A model generated the notes under the pieces. It made no database searches. It was not told where the DNA came from and was given only the letters and a program-made list of their open reading frames with translations. 64,000 bases of DNA from Riptortus pedestris (Eukaryota > Arthropoda > Insecta > Hemiptera > Alydidae), in the NCBI GenBank assembly GCA_019009955.1, contig CM032228.1, positions 208,052,001 through 208,116,000 on the forward strand, written 5' to 3'. Position 1 is the first letter of the stretch. The number at the start of each line of letters is the position of its first letter. A program made the translations under genes and the position numbers. Positions 27,871-39,790 of the stretch are shown here, piece after piece.

Positions 27871-27998
27871 TTCAGCCGCAGGTAACATATGTCTCATACC
27901 AGTGCAACCAAAGGTAACATATTTCTCAATAGCAGAGCAACCACAGTTAACATATATTTCAATAACAGTGCAACACAGTTATGATATACCTCAATAAC
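27871..27998. repeat. Minisatellite, four units of about 33 bp
   Basis: Units start at 27871, 27904, 27937 and 27970. The shared core is GCAACCACAG-TTAACATAT followed by TTTCTCAATAACAG. The last unit is shorter and more diverged. No spacers distinguish it as a CRISPR. Confidence 0.85.
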
Positions 27999-28201
27999 TT
28001 ACCCAATGAGGCCATTAATAATTAGTATCATGAAATATTTCAAATTAGAATTATTACTTGTACTTATTTTCTTCGTTTAATCTTATTTGTTTGTGTACTA
28101 ACTACGTACGAAGTAATAGCTGAGTGGGCATATAGCAAGCAATTTACCTCACGAACAAGACTTACATTTAAGCAAATAAAGAAAACAGATCTATTTACTG
28201 G

Positions 28202-28243
28202 AATGGAAATTAATATATCCACTAACTCAGTAAATAAATCTAG
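28202..28243. repeat. Right copy of the 42-bp direct repeat
   Basis: AATGGAAATTAATATATCCA ... AAATAAATCTAG, matching 27815-27856. The pair suggests a tandem segmental duplication of about 387 bp that has since diverged. Confidence 0.85.
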
Positions 28244-28982
28244 TTTCCCATCCCGAATAGAATAGGGTGTTAACTAGTAGATGTCCTATCTCAATTAGTT
28301 ATTTTAGCATAAATTGGTCTTTAATATTATTTGAATAAAAGTTTTAATTGGTTAAGAGTGTATTCTTTAAGTATGTGATTATAGAAAATATTTTATACAC
28401 TTCCAGAGGACAAAGTTTTCAAGTTTGTTTTTAGAACGTGGTTCGACAAGGTCCTCCAATTGTACAGATACAAGTTCAACAGGTTATTTTTTATTTGCAT
28501 GCATTTTTTCCATGAAATCCTCGTTGTTATTTTCTGTGAAGAAGGAATTTTAAGAATCATGAATCATCCGTCATGGTGTAACTTCCTCTAAACAGCCTTC
28601 ATAAATTCCTCATGACTCGTGGTATAATGCTACTCACCATTAGTTGACACATGTAGCCTTTGATGCTGCTAAATGGAATATTATTCCTATTTTACCATTA
28701 TAATTAACCCTCCCATCGATTGATTCTACTCACTCTTTCATTCCTTGATTATTTTTTATCACAACCCACCACGAAGGACCAAGGCCTGCTATACAATGGT
28801 TGGAGAAAACGTTTTCATAATGTCGCTCATATCTTGTTTGTACCGTTCTCAATCGTAAAACACTACTTTTCCCCATCAAAGTCGAGGGGCAATAGAAAAG
28901 AAGTAGTTAGACAGCGATGCTGGTAAAATCAAACCAAGTAGGATTTAATTTGCGTTGGCCCGAAATTCGACTATAGCTAGGC

Positions 28983-28985
<3 letters not shown>
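28244..28985. other. Unassigned DNA
   Basis: An ATG-less frame of 68 codons at 28720-28926 is unrecognised. Nothing else is seen. Confidence 0.3.
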
Positions 28986-29063
<78 letters not shown>

Positions 29064-29660
29064 ATAACACCCACTAGGGCACTAGCCCACAATTTTTGTT
29101 TGATCGTCACGAAACTTTATGTAAAGCATAAATTCATCTTCGTTATTGGCTGAAATAGAACCAGAAGAAAGGGAGGTTTAGGATGAATTTTAGAAATTTG
29201 AACTATCTGCGTTATTATTCGTCGGATTGAAAACTTGTACGAAATCAGTCATAATAAAAATTGGATTTCCTATAAATGATGTTTTATAAAACTTTCTCTA
29301 CTTTCAAATTGGTAATATCTCCGTTTCTAAGAGTTGGATCAAAAAAAAATTATGAAGCCAATCTTGTTGACGTTTAAATTTTTGTCGACTATTGTTCTAC
29401 ATATGATTATTAACCGAGTTATTTATACTTTTTCGATTTCAGTCTTTTCTAAGCCCCCTCATCTGCCCATCTGATTTTCTGTTTTAAGTACCTCATTCAC
29501 AAAACGTCACATGTCCAGCTAACATTTTAATTCCTGTCTACATTGGCTTCTTACTAAGGGAGAAATAGGGAATAAATTTTGAGATAAGATTGTCAACTTG
29601 GCATATTCCAGCACTTGTGAAATCTGTTAAATTTACGCTACATATGCGTGCCGGACTTCG
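28986..29660 (+). mobile_element. HINE-A, subfamily 3, 5' end missing
   Basis: It starts at the (TA)n(TG)n block, then 'ACAATTTTTGTTTGATCGTC', 'ATTCGTCGGATTGAAAACTT', 'ATTATTAACCGAGTTATTTA', 'TCCAGCTAACATTTTAATTC' and 'GAAATCTGTTAAATTTACGC', ending TGCGTGCCGGACTTCG. The core TATCTCCGTT block appears twice, suggesting a small internal duplication. Confidence 0.85.
28987..29060. repeat. (TA)n(TG)n microsatellite inside HINE-A
   Basis: Dinucleotide runs at the family's internal site. Confidence 0.95.
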
Positions 29661-30165
29661 ATATATAGATATAAGTAGATAGAGAAAATATTCGAATACT
29701 TTCAATTAATTCCAAAATCTATTGTATTCTATAATACAAAACTGGTTTTCATATAAAGAGTTTCATGAACAATAAACCGGAAACGAATGTTATAAAACAA
29801 GAAAAAAAAATTAGGAATGATAGGAATTTTATTGTCTCTTTCCATATTTGAGAGTACGTTGCCCCTACCAAAGATTCATATATTTTCTACTCCACAAAAA
29901 ATAATCTTAATTACTTATTTTCGATAACAATTTTAATCAGGATATAGGAATAAAAAGGCCTTGTCCTCCAATAGTGCTTAAATTCATGCAGAGTGAGTTT
30001 TCAGAGTCAAAGCTCCACCATTAGTGATTAGAGAAGTGTAATGTGGACCAAAGCAGCAAGGCGGCTCAAATTTTAAGATTTTGTTTTCAAATTTTAATGA
30101 TTTACATTCGCAAGGACACTGAGGAGCTAACTGAATCGAAAAGTAGTGAATTTTAGGTAGTCAAG
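29661..30165. other. Unassigned DNA
   Basis: AT-rich at first, becoming more balanced after 29990. No repeat family match. Confidence 0.35.
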
Positions 30166-31190
30166 ATGGAAAAAAAGTCATTAAGGCACTGTATCATTCA
30201 GGCGCAAGAAGGATTCAGGACACAAGGACTGGGCTTGGAATGGTTCGAAGGTTTTCATTACCTCAATAAAATGTCTGAAGGCTTGGATGAGGTGGAAACT
30301 TCGTATGAGTCAAACGTGCTTTGTTCTCTTTACGCAAAATGATAGCTAAATACTTCAAAACGGCATTGATGGGCGTTCTATTACTTCTAAGCAGAAGTAT
30401 GAGACAGCTGTTCACACAATCGTCAATTATCTTTGCAATTGAGGACACCATAGGTTTTGAAAGTTTAAACACGTTTATTAATGGGTGAATTTAGTTTTTC
30501 CACATAAAGCATAGCTTCAGGCCTAAGCCAGCTTCCGTCTTAGAAAAAAAAATCTGCGTATGTTAGCAAGTCGAGTGAAACAAAAACCAATAAGGGTAGC
30601 CAAAAATATCTCGAGTCTAGAAATAATAATGGCGCTTCTAGAACTCGAAAAAGCAATCAAAGGGGGTGAAATGCTAGCTCGAAACGAAGGCAGAAAGACG
30701 TAAGTAGTCTCTCCCAAAAATATTCCTTGGAATGCACAGGAAGCGGGCCACTTCCTTCCTGTAAATTATTTCAGTAAGAATTATCTACTATCTTAAGAGT
30801 TCGACAGGATCATCTTACCAAAGGTGTCAACATCAATCAGGGCTACCTACCTGTCTCACAAAAGCAGTTCGCACAATTGACACGTCTACAGATTTCCCAT
30901 TGTCAGTGATATTTTCTACCATGATAGTCAGAATACTTTCACCTGAAGATGATATTCTGTGTAGGTTAGGCCAATTACAAACACGAATAACGAGAAAGGA
31001 GTTGATAGACCTATCGTGATGTTAACAGAAGCATTACACACAGTTTTCGTGGATTCAGCTTTATGATTAGCGATAATTAGTTCCCGCAATTTATCGGAGG
31101 CATGAGATAGTACGTTACACAAGAACGTGTACGACCAGCCATTGGCACTTAAGTTTACTTCGAGTAGGTCCTTGTAATTTAACACCTTTC
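30166..31190. other. Ambiguous coding-like stretch
   Basis: Base composition is more balanced than its neighbours and both strands hold several short frames. On plus, ATG frames lie at 30166-30342 (58 aa) and 30339-30487 (about 49 aa, sharing ATGA with the first), and a third at 30560-30703. On minus, an open frame at about 31020-30859 reaches a strong donor (CAG|GTAGGT), and after an acceptor (TTTACAG, near 30768) the frame would continue in phase for 34 codons to a stop. No domain is recognised on either strand, so these are alternatives, not genes. Confidence 0.2.
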
Positions 31191-33556
31191 ACTGATATTT
31201 TTATCGTTTTCCCCCTTTACCAGTTTTTTTTATTACTTTTTGCATTAGGTAATCAACTCTCAAGTTTGCAGGATTTTCTACAATTACCAAAAGTGTCCAA
31301 AAAATCAATAAAGGAATAATTGTCACTAAGGATATTTTATGTACAAATATAAACAAGTATTACGTAACTATTTAATCAATGAAAATCATGTGATTTCTCC
31401 AGTTATTTTCTGAAAAAAAGTACTTATTTAACCCAAAGGATTTTATATGCTTGCTAGATGGATAAATTATAATACTATTTACTATAATCAAAAACACCCT
31501 AGGCCATTATAATAATACATACAAATTGTGTACGAAATGTCTACTGCCATTGTATAATTCATTATCTCCGGCAAGACCTCTTTGATCTTTTCCCCTGCAA
31601 CTATCTTAATCAATGCTTATATAACAAACGCAGAAATATGAACTTTTGCAACGGTTTGATATTTATTCGTCTATTAGAAAATTCTTTAATGAAGCTGTAT
31701 TGTACGTACTTTGACTAAGAAATATAACACGTTTCTACAATGAAGTGTGATTGTGATTGGAATCATGGAAATCACAAATGGTATTTGTACAAATTATTTT
31801 AAACGATTCTTGATTTATCAGAATTCTTAATTACAAGAAGAACATCCGTCATGTAGGCACTCCATAATCTAAGCTAATTTCACACTTGAAATCTACTATA
31901 AACATCTCTGATACGATTATAAACAAGCACAAATCGGGCCGAGCTAGTGGGTCACACATAAAGTGGTGCAAACATTTCAGCCTCCTTACATGTCTCTTGT
32001 TTACTAAAATATTGATGAAAATAATACGGTGTATGCCTCATGTGGGTCTCAGATGACATAAGAAATCGTGACACGTTAACATTTGGTTTATATATCGATT
32101 TTACCTGGAAAGAGTTTTGTTATTATTTGTCCTGTAACATTTAGCATAACGGCAGGGATAGATACAATTGCGTTTTAACTTAACAACGCAAATATGCATT
32201 GAACCTTCTTTTTTTGTGCCATTTTCGGAGTAGGATCAGTTTTTGAATAATCGCATCATTAGTGCAACTTTAAAGTCTCATTTCAATGAAATCTAATTTT
32301 CTGAAGCAACGGGAAATGCCTATCTACTCAACTATTGTTGTGCCCTTTATATATTAACACCGTAAACAATAAAACAAAATACAATATTATAATTTCAATT
32401 GTCGATCAGTCGTGGTACGTATAATCGTGTTCCACGTGTCATGTGCAAACAGGATTAGTTTCACTTTTCGTGCCGCCCAATTTTCCGGATATGCGTCATG
32501 AAACAGCTGTCTGTGGCTTGTTACCATTGTCACGAACAGTTTCCCTTCGTATTTTACTGATATTATGTATTCAACGTAATCTGTTATTCAGATAATAATT
32601 TTCCTTCTTATATAAGAAGCCCTGTGGGCAAACGTATAAGTAAAAGTATATTTCTGAATACATATATATACTCAAAAAGCCTTTAAAATTTAATCTTATT
32701 AAAAATAATTAATGCTGGATAATTTCTCAACATTTTCTTGCGAAATTTTGGAGAAGAGTTTGTGTGACACAGTTATATTTACAGATTCCAGCATAATTAT
32801 AATTCAGTGATCCTTAATTAGTTCACATATCTGGATTAAAAACTCTGGGTTGGTGATGTTGTCATGCGAATGGGTAAATGGCGATTAAAAAAAAAACCCA
32901 ATAAGATTCTTTTGAGGACCCCCAACAAATTATACGAAGCGTCTTCTCTACCAGATAACACCAATTTTATGTTAAATTGTTTAATCGGCTGTAACAACTT
33001 ATAACAAAAACAATATAAAAAGTACACTTATACAAAGTAATTTTGAGGAATTGGTATTTTATCACTATATCATATACTGTATCAAAGTCGTGAATTAATT
33101 TCTTGTTGAATAATTAATTATTTTGAATGAAATGAATAAATCATTAATCACATAATATTTGTCATTAACACAACGGTCATTTTGTGTTAAGTTTAATCAC
33201 CTCTTGCAATATTAGCTCTGACTATTTAACAGTGTATCTTGATGCTTTTGGTGAGATGAGTCTGGAGGCACATTAAGTAGTAGTTTACACAAACTAGTTA
33301 TTGTATATCATTAGTCAGTCACAGGAGGATGGGTTTTTAATAGAGGTCATTCTTCAATTGTAAGATCATCTGCCAGATGATTTATTGTTAATCACAGCGG
33401 TAAGGCAACGGGAAACCATATACCTGTTCCATAAACTTCTTATACACCAAAAAACCATTAGGTATATTCATATACATACTATTAAAGAGTTGGCGCGAAA
33501 AAATTCGTTTTAGCTGCACCGTAATCTGGGTTTAAGGTAGGGCTTCTATCTTACCT
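31191..33556. other. Unassigned AT-rich DNA
   Basis: I find no copy of the window's repeat families and no credible coding frame in this 2.4 kb. Confidence 0.35.
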
Positions 33557-33594
33557 CCAGGTGACGCGGTTTTCGAAAAATGTCTTCAAAGGTC

Positions 33595-33667
<73 letters not shown>

Positions 33668-34125
33668 GTTATCGCTCTAGCGGTCGCAATTTTCTCTTAC
33701 CGTTACCAAACTTGGTATATAATCGTTTTATGTGTCAATTCGTTAACGGCTGGAATCAGACCAGTTGGGGGGGGGGGGGGGGTAAAAGGGGACAAAGTTT
33801 AAAAATTCGAAACATCTCCTTAATTATGAGTCCAATAGAAAATTTGTTAAAATGTATCTTATTGAAAATGTAATGTTCTATAAATGTTATATACATTTAT
33901 ACTCTAACTTCAATATTAACTGATATATATGATTTGTTTTAGTTTTCAGCCCTCAGTCACATCCTACTCATGCCACATAAGCAAAACTCTGTTATACAAT
34001 GAACCACTTTGTTTAAATCTTAAATACCAAAGATTGTTTTCAATGAACTTTTACCTTTTTTTTATAAATGCAAATACGTGTGAAATCTGCTTAGTTAACA
34101 CAGCCCCTGCGTGGCGGGCTTTTTG
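33557..34125 (+). mobile_element. HINE-A, subfamily 1, 5' palindrome missing
   Basis: It begins 'GGTGACGCGGTTTTCGAAAA', 'GTCCATCGA' then (TA)n(TATG)n, GCTCTAGCGGTCGCAATTTT, a G-run of 17-18, 'ACATCTCCTTAATTATGAGT', the subfamily-1 module ('AAATACCAAAGATTGTTTTC'), GAAATCTGCTTAGTTAACAC, and the 3' hairpin region AGCCCCTGCGTGGCGGGC with TTTTT. Confidence 0.9.
33600..33669. repeat. (TA)n(TATG)n microsatellite inside HINE-A
   Basis: TA run followed by four TATG units at the internal site of the element. Confidence 0.95.
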
Positions 34126-34969
34126 GGCTGAGCAGATTTCGTATTTTTACAATAACTTGTTATATTTAAGTATTGCAAATGAATCATCGATAGCTAATAA
34201 ACATTTATATTGTGTAAACGTACTTTGATTCTTCATCGTTCAAGATCATGTGAAGTTGATTAGATGTTATGAAAGCTGTTTATAATCTGTAATTAAGAAG
34301 CAGCAAAAAAGGGTTTCACTATTAATGAAATAGTTACATTGAGCAATAAATAGACCCGCAATATTACCTTCCGAATTGAACGCACTGCCACTCACAAGAC
34401 TCTTCACAAAGGACCACAAGTGAAAATAGAAACTGATATAGTGCTGTCCTTGATGGTGCCTTTTAGCCTTGATGAATACTTATGTTGGCTGAGACATTGG
34501 ACATGAGAATCCACTCGAGAGCAAGCATTGCGCATAGTCATAAGGCGGCAGAATTGTAAGGAGTGATTGAGAGCGAGGCATTATTGTAGGAGAGAGAGAG
34601 AGACGGAACTGACACAGAGGCTCCCACGATACGCAGGACACAATGCCCCGCTTCCTCCATATTGTCCCGGACGGCATTCTCTACTGGCAGCCATTTACAT
34701 GCTCTATTTGACGCCTGTTCTCGAAGCCCGGCCTAACCTTCACGACTTGAGATAAGGCAGACACGCCTACCGGCTTTGTTTTGGCGCGATCTTCCCGACC
34801 AAGCCTCACGGACCAACCCCGTTTTGCATGGTTCGGCCTTAAGACTTCGCCCTTTGGGGTTATATCGTTAAAGGTTATAATTTGACGGACCGTTACTGGA
34901 CTAGTGAAATGCTCACTCGCACCGTCCGAAGACTATAATCTATTTTAGATTAGTACTTACAACAGAGCG
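34126..34969. other. Unassigned DNA with a GC-richer island (34480-34860)
   Basis: GAGCAGATTTC at 34129 may be a remnant HINE-A 5' end. The island has short open frames on both strands without recognised domains. Confidence 0.3.
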
Positions 34970-35060
34970 AGGCAGCGGTGGTCCAATGCTTAAAGCTCAG
35001 GATTATGCCAAAGGTGCAAAGTTCAATCTCTGGCGTTATTCTATAAAGTTTATTTTGCTG
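34970..35060 (+). mobile_element. tRNA-like SINE head (different from SINE-B)
   Basis: GAGGCAGCGGTGGTCCAATG resembles a tRNA 5' half with an A-box-like element. AAGTTCAATCTC, about 40 bp downstream, resembles a B box. It does not fold as a full cloverleaf by eye, so it is called a SINE head and not a tRNA gene. Confidence 0.4.
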
Positions 35061-35391
35061 GTCGCTCTCCAAGTTAAGAGATGGGACATCTAATCGTCCC
35101 ATAAGTAGCTACTTGATTATAGAAATAATTAAGCTAGATGTTTTGTCGGAAAGCCACCTCAAAACAGTTAGAAGAAAGTTGGCTGACTATTTGGTTTCCA
35201 TAGTCAGGCGGCTGGCTTGGCTTTTCATGAGTTGCTGACCCATAGATTTGATTATCATATGATGTTTGCATCCAACAGAAGCAGAAATAAAATCACATCC
35301 TTCAGAGCATGCACTGTATTAAAGCAGCATTTATTTATCCTTTCAAATATGTCATTTATGAAAATGTATAGATCTTTCAAAGTAATGTTAG
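35061..35391. other. Unassigned DNA
   Basis: It may be the body of the preceding SINE-like element, but no second copy in the window confirms this. Confidence 0.3.
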
Positions 35392-35566
35392 AATAAAAAC
35401 ATTCAGTCACGCTGGGGCTGCGTAAACTAAGCAGATTTCCTACGTGAAGTTTTACGACAGATAAATAAAAATACTGGTAACACTTAGCACGACCGTGAAT
35501 ATTAAGTGAATACATTCAAATGATATTTAGAAATCATTCAATCAATCTAAATTACCTGCAAAACAA
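35392..35566 (-). mobile_element. HINE-A 3' end, subfamily 4, reverse
   Basis: TCAGTCACGCTGGGGCTGCG and TAAACTAAGCAGATTTCCTA form the terminus. The inward sequence ('AGATAAATAAAAATACTGGT', 'AACACTTAGCACGACCGTGA') matches 55663-55812, not the other three modules. Confidence 0.75.
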
Positions 35567-35890
35567 GACTAACTTTTTAAAATTTCAATTAGTAAAGATT
35601 TTTATTATATAGGAAGATGATTCCTGTTACTCCAATTTCAATATATTTCAAAACAATAATGGACGACAGTGAATTGATGTTAAAGTAGGATATTAAACGA
35701 TAGGAAACCTCAAGTGAAAATTATAATTTCACTAACTTAAGTATATTTGTTTTCTCTGGTTATTGATAGAGAGTTTGTTCTATGGATGGTAGGCACCTGG
35801 CTTTCTGTGGTGAACCGCAAACTGATGGCCATAACCAGTACTAATGGTCTCTTCGCAGGCATCTTACGGTCTAGGAAAATGATTTTTTAA
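35567..35890. other. Unassigned DNA
   Basis: AT-rich. Nothing recognised. Confidence 0.35.
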
Positions 35891-36262
35891 CAAAAAATCC
35901 ATCACTCAGGGGCTGTACAAACCGAGCAAATTTCCCACATGTTGCAATAACACACAGGTGATTTCAATTAACTAACTGAACTGGAAATGAGATATTTAAT
36001 AAATCAGAATCTCGAAGGAAGAAATGGAAGAGGATCTTTTGTTAGATGTTGATGATGAATCAAAAAACTGGTAATGTACTAATATCTCGATTATTACTCA
36101 ACTCTGACAACAAATATGTAAAACAAAAATTGAAGTATACTTGTAAAAAGATTTTTGATCTGACTAGAAATAACGGAGATATTTCGAATTTTCAAAATTC
36201 TTCCTCTCTAAACCCCCTCCCCCACCCCCTGGTCTGATTTCAGCCATTAACAAACTTGATCT
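35891..36262 (-). mobile_element. HINE-A, 3' two thirds, reverse
   Basis: CCATCACTCAGGGGCTGTAC and GAGCAAATTTCCCACATG (terminus), then 'TAACGGAGATATTTCGAATT', 'CTAAACCCCCTCCCCCACCC' and 'AGCCATTAACAAACTTGATC'. The microsatellite and 5' end are missing. Confidence 0.8.
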
Positions 36263-36299
36263 TGCCTTTTCCCTGCTTCTATACTTCCACATCCTTCCC

Positions 36300-36625
36300 C
36301 CCGGCTTTGTGAAAATTATTACGTTATATTTAAGCTTGAAATAAAACGCTTCATGATATATTGGCTAATCACTTATGTGAAACGAATAGGAGTGGGGGAT
36401 TTATCTGAGCTGTAAAATAAAAATGCAAATATCACAGTTAATATGTGAATTTGCGAAAACTATAGCAGCACAACAATTGTGTTAAATTAAAATTGTAATG
36501 AGAGAGGTCATTTAAATTTTTTCGATCCGACTCATAATAACGGAAATAAATCAAATTTTTGTTTTCCTTCTGAAATCCCTCTCCGCTTGGTCCCATTTTA
36601 GCCTTAAAAGGATGTTTCCTTTTCA
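36300..36625 (-). mobile_element. HINE-A core fragment, reverse, subfamily 1
   Basis: Complements of the subfamily-1 module ('CGAATAGGAGTGGGG', 'AAATGCAAATATCACAGTTA') and core ('TCGATCCGACTCATAATAAC', 'TCCCATTTTAGCC'). Both ends are missing. Confidence 0.7.
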
Positions 36626-37490
36626 CAAAACCGGTTAAAAAGGGGATTCTTAACATGAAGTTAAAGAACATTTTCCATATCCATGAGTAATGTGAAAACT
36701 GTTTTCTTGAATTTCTAATTATTAGATGTGAATTCTAAATTAGGTATATAATTGAGTAAAATAAATAATCCTTTACTTGCTTCGTTTTATTTCCTTCAAG
36801 GGAAATTGGAAAAGATGATCTGAGCAATGCAAAAGATGACCTACTAATTGAAGAAAAACGCCTCTTCAAATGAAGAATGTAGAGAGTTCGAGTGGTGATA
36901 ATTTCCTTAATATATGTTTGAATTGAGTACGCTATTTTTGAATGTATTATGAGCACGAATCATCAGTGGGTCCACTCTAACGGTCGGCCATCAATCAAGT
37001 TGAAGAGCAAAGCAAATATATTTGATTCAAGATAGAATTAAACGGTAGCTCTTAATAACACGAATATCTGACAGTAATTTCTCACTCTCAAACACCAGTT
37101 CTAGAATCGTTTGGAATTTCACCATTGGAGCTGAGATGCGTCATCATCCTTCTCTTGTATAATTAAATGTAATTTGTCCTGTTTGAGCGAGGAATGCTAT
37201 GAATCATAGGAAGTCGGCCGAGAGAGATTAGTAGTATTGGTTCAAATTCCCGCTGTTTGAAGAGCTCTGAGTCAGCGCGGACTTACCTTCAGCGAAACAT
37301 GTGGGAGGGGTCGTTCAAGGAACAACATTCGCAGCTGTCTCCCAGAATTAAGCCGTCAAGATTTCCTCTGTCTCCTTCCAGTGCAATTCTACTTACCGAG
37401 AATTTCTTGACTGAGAGGGGCTCGGAAACCACATGGGAAAACTAATTCTATGTGGTTTTCGCCCAATTATAATAGTGGATGATGTGGAAG
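36626..37490. other. Unassigned DNA
   Basis: The part around 37200-37440 is GC-richer with one 62-codon frame that has no recognised domain. 'TTGGTTCAAATTCCCGCTG' near 37240 resembles a tRNA B box, but I see no supporting A box spacing. Confidence 0.3.
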
Positions 37491-37893
37491 TTGAGCAGAT
37501 TTCCTTGAAGGAAGTCAACTATTGAGGTTGCACTGATGACTCGATTTTCCGAAAATTTCTGGAATATGGCGAAATTAGATCCGCTCAAAATTATGCATAC
37601 ATCTCTGGGAGGTATTTTGAATTTTTCAAATGTACCCTCCATATTTTTCGCTACTAAAATATGACGCGAGTTATTACTATGTTCCTATTTTCAGTAAAGC
37701 CACTCTTCTTCTCATCGAATTTTTACTTTGGGTAACAGAATTACTAAACAACTGAAATCCAACTTACATTTTACTGTCTGTTTACTTACGCTTCGTAATA
37801 CAGTAGAAATAGTGAATTGATAGTGAGTTGACACCATCTGTGTGTATTTCCAACTCATGGGAAATCAGCATAGTTTACTCAGCCCCTTTTATA
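37491..37893 (+). mobile_element. HINE-A, internally deleted, subfamily 3
   Basis: TTGAGCAGATTTCCTTGAAG (5' palindrome remnant), 'ATTGAGGTTGCACTGATGAC', then core and subfamily-3 module ('CTTACATTTTACTGTCTGTT', 'GTTGACACCATCTG'), ending GGGAAATCAGCATAGTTTAC with an eroded terminus. The microsatellite block is gone. Confidence 0.8.
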
Positions 37894-39120
37894 TTATATA
37901 CTACCTCGTTGTCTTTTAATATTTTCAGTAGCCTAGGATACTTGGAAGAGAAGGGGGGAGGGTAATATCACTTGGTACTTTTATAGGGTATGAATGATGG
38001 AACGTAAATCACTGTTAGACGATTTCTAGACATAAACCTGTAATGATAAGTGGTCGGTTATCCTGATACACTGTATTAAATGTTATAAATATTCGCAAAT
38101 GACTTTGATAGGTTTTTGTGAGAGGAGGTAAACTATCAGTTACTCCGGAGGAAACTACTACGCTGAAGAAAGGTTTATTATCATTGTAATACTTTATTAC
38201 CAATCGAGTCGGTAGTAAGAGCCTCCTAAAAAGGAAAATTTTCCCGCCTCAAGAGGGGATATATACTTACTCCTTTTCTTCCAGTATGTCTGTGTCTCAA
38301 AAATAAATAATGAAAAAGGTTTGAAACCGTTCGAGTACAGAGCGACTCGACCCAATAGATACTATAGTATGCCCCATGTTAATTCATATCTGAATAACTC
38401 TCACAGCCCTGACCAGACCAGAACAACAATCCAAAGTAATTTTAGTCACCTGAAACCAAAAATTTAGGATTTTTAATTTACCAAATCAAATGATGATTTT
38501 TCATCAAATCGTACCCCATTATTCCATGATGTTTATTTCAAACTCTTAGTATAGATGGCACTGTACGATAAAACTACATAATTACTGATTGGTAAAAATT
38601 GAGCCTAAGGTGATATCAGGACCCATAAAACATTATACGGCGTTTCAACTGCCTTGCACTGCTGAGAAACTGTAAGAAACTGACGAACGCCCAAGCATCC
38701 ACCACTTTTCATATTAAAACAGAATATCAGAACAGAAGGAAGCCGCCTCTGCATTTAATAGTTTTATATTTATTACGTTTATACTAAGGGATAGAAGTTT
38801 TAAAGATGGCATAGAGTCAATAACCTCCAAAATAATTTGTTATAGGAATTAATAATTTTCTTACAAATACTTCCTTGTTCGAAGCAAAGGTAGTATTGTA
38901 ATCGCCAAAACCCTCGAAATTTAATTTTAACGCGATCCCCCGTTTTGTTGTGTTCCCCCAGAACCTATTTTGAGTAGTTTTACCAGGACGTATCCCGTAT
39001 AATGAAAAAAAAAAAACTCCTAGCTTTAGAATGATAATATTTCATATTTGGGATAGTTGTAATCTATAGTGTAGTGCAAAAAATCCCCTTTTTATCAAAA
39101 TCGGCTAAAGACAGCGAAAA
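37894..39120. other. Unassigned DNA
   Basis: No family match or credible coding frame recognised. Confidence 0.35.
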
Positions 39121-39672
39121 CAAAAAAAGTCAGTCAAGCAGGGGCTGCGTAAACTAAGCAGATTTCCCACGTGAAGATACTATAGACCTGCATAATCTCC
39201 ATACGAGAGCCAAGCGGTTACGGAAACAGCCGAACTAGCTTTTGGCAGGAAACTCACTCACGTGCTTCGTGATTCGCCCACATTTAATAAAAACGCAAAT
39301 ATCTCGGTTAATATTCAAGATTTGCAATAAGATTGGTTCTATACAATTTTTTTGATCCGACGTATGGTAAGGGAGATATTTTGAATTATCGAAAATCCCC
39401 CCTCTAAACCCCCTCTCCCACTTGTCCAATTTCAGCCATTAACGAACTTAATCTGTCTTTTTGCATTAAACGTTCAAATATCGACTTTGGTAACGATCAA
39501 ACAAAAATTGCGACCGCTAGAGCGTTAACAGGCAAATATATATATAATTTTGAACGGACCTCATTTTCATCTCCTGGGTAGGATCGATGGACATTTGAAG
39601 AAATATTTCGAAAATCGCGTCATGAGTACGAGACCTCAATAGTTGATTTCCCTTGAGGGAAATCTGCTAAAA
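39121..39672 (-). mobile_element. HINE-A, full length, subfamily 2, reverse
   Basis: One of the best copies. In reverse: AGTCAGTCAAGCAGGGGCTG, TAAGCAGATTTCCCACGTGA, the subfamily-2 module (GCCGAACTAGCTTTTGGC), AATATCTCGGTTAATATTCA, 'CTCTAAACCCCCTCTCCCAC', TTGCGACCGCTAGAGCG, a minimal (TA)5, CATCTCCTGGGTAGGATCGA, 'GCGTCATGAGTACGAG' and the palindrome GATTTCCCTTGAGGGAAATC followed by TGCTAAAA. Confidence 0.92.
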
Positions 39673-39679
39673 TGTCAAA

Positions 39680-39790
39680 TATGATAAGTTGCATTAGAAT
39701 GGAGATATTGTATATTGTTTGACTATTTAAAAATTAATTGTACAAAAGATATTAATGCAACATTTTGTGTGCCATATTTCTCACACGTAG
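39680..39790 (+). repeat. Rep-C fragment
   Basis: 'GATAAGTTGCATTAGAATGG' and 'AGATATTGTATATTGTTT' correspond to 'GATACGTTGCATTGGAACGG' at 52.27 kb. It abuts the 5' end of the preceding HINE-A, which may have inserted into it. Confidence 0.5.

Noticed and set aside
27871..27998. CRISPR-like repeat array
   Set aside because: Units are contiguous 33-bp tandem copies without unique spacers, in a eukaryotic context.
30339..30342. ATGA overlap taken as evidence of a bacterial operon (horizontal transfer)
   Set aside because: One 4-nt overlap between two short frames is expected by chance, and there is no bacterial protein similarity that I can recognise.
35255..35772. Minus-strand frames at 35255-35515 and 55557-55772 that share a peptide around GNLLSLRSP
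   Set aside because: The shared peptide is the translated HINE-A 3' terminus (complement of GCAGATTTCC). It reflects repeat homology, not a protein family.
37230..37250. B-box-like GGTTCAAATTC near 37240 as a SINE
   Set aside because: No convincing A box at the right spacing and no second copy in the window.
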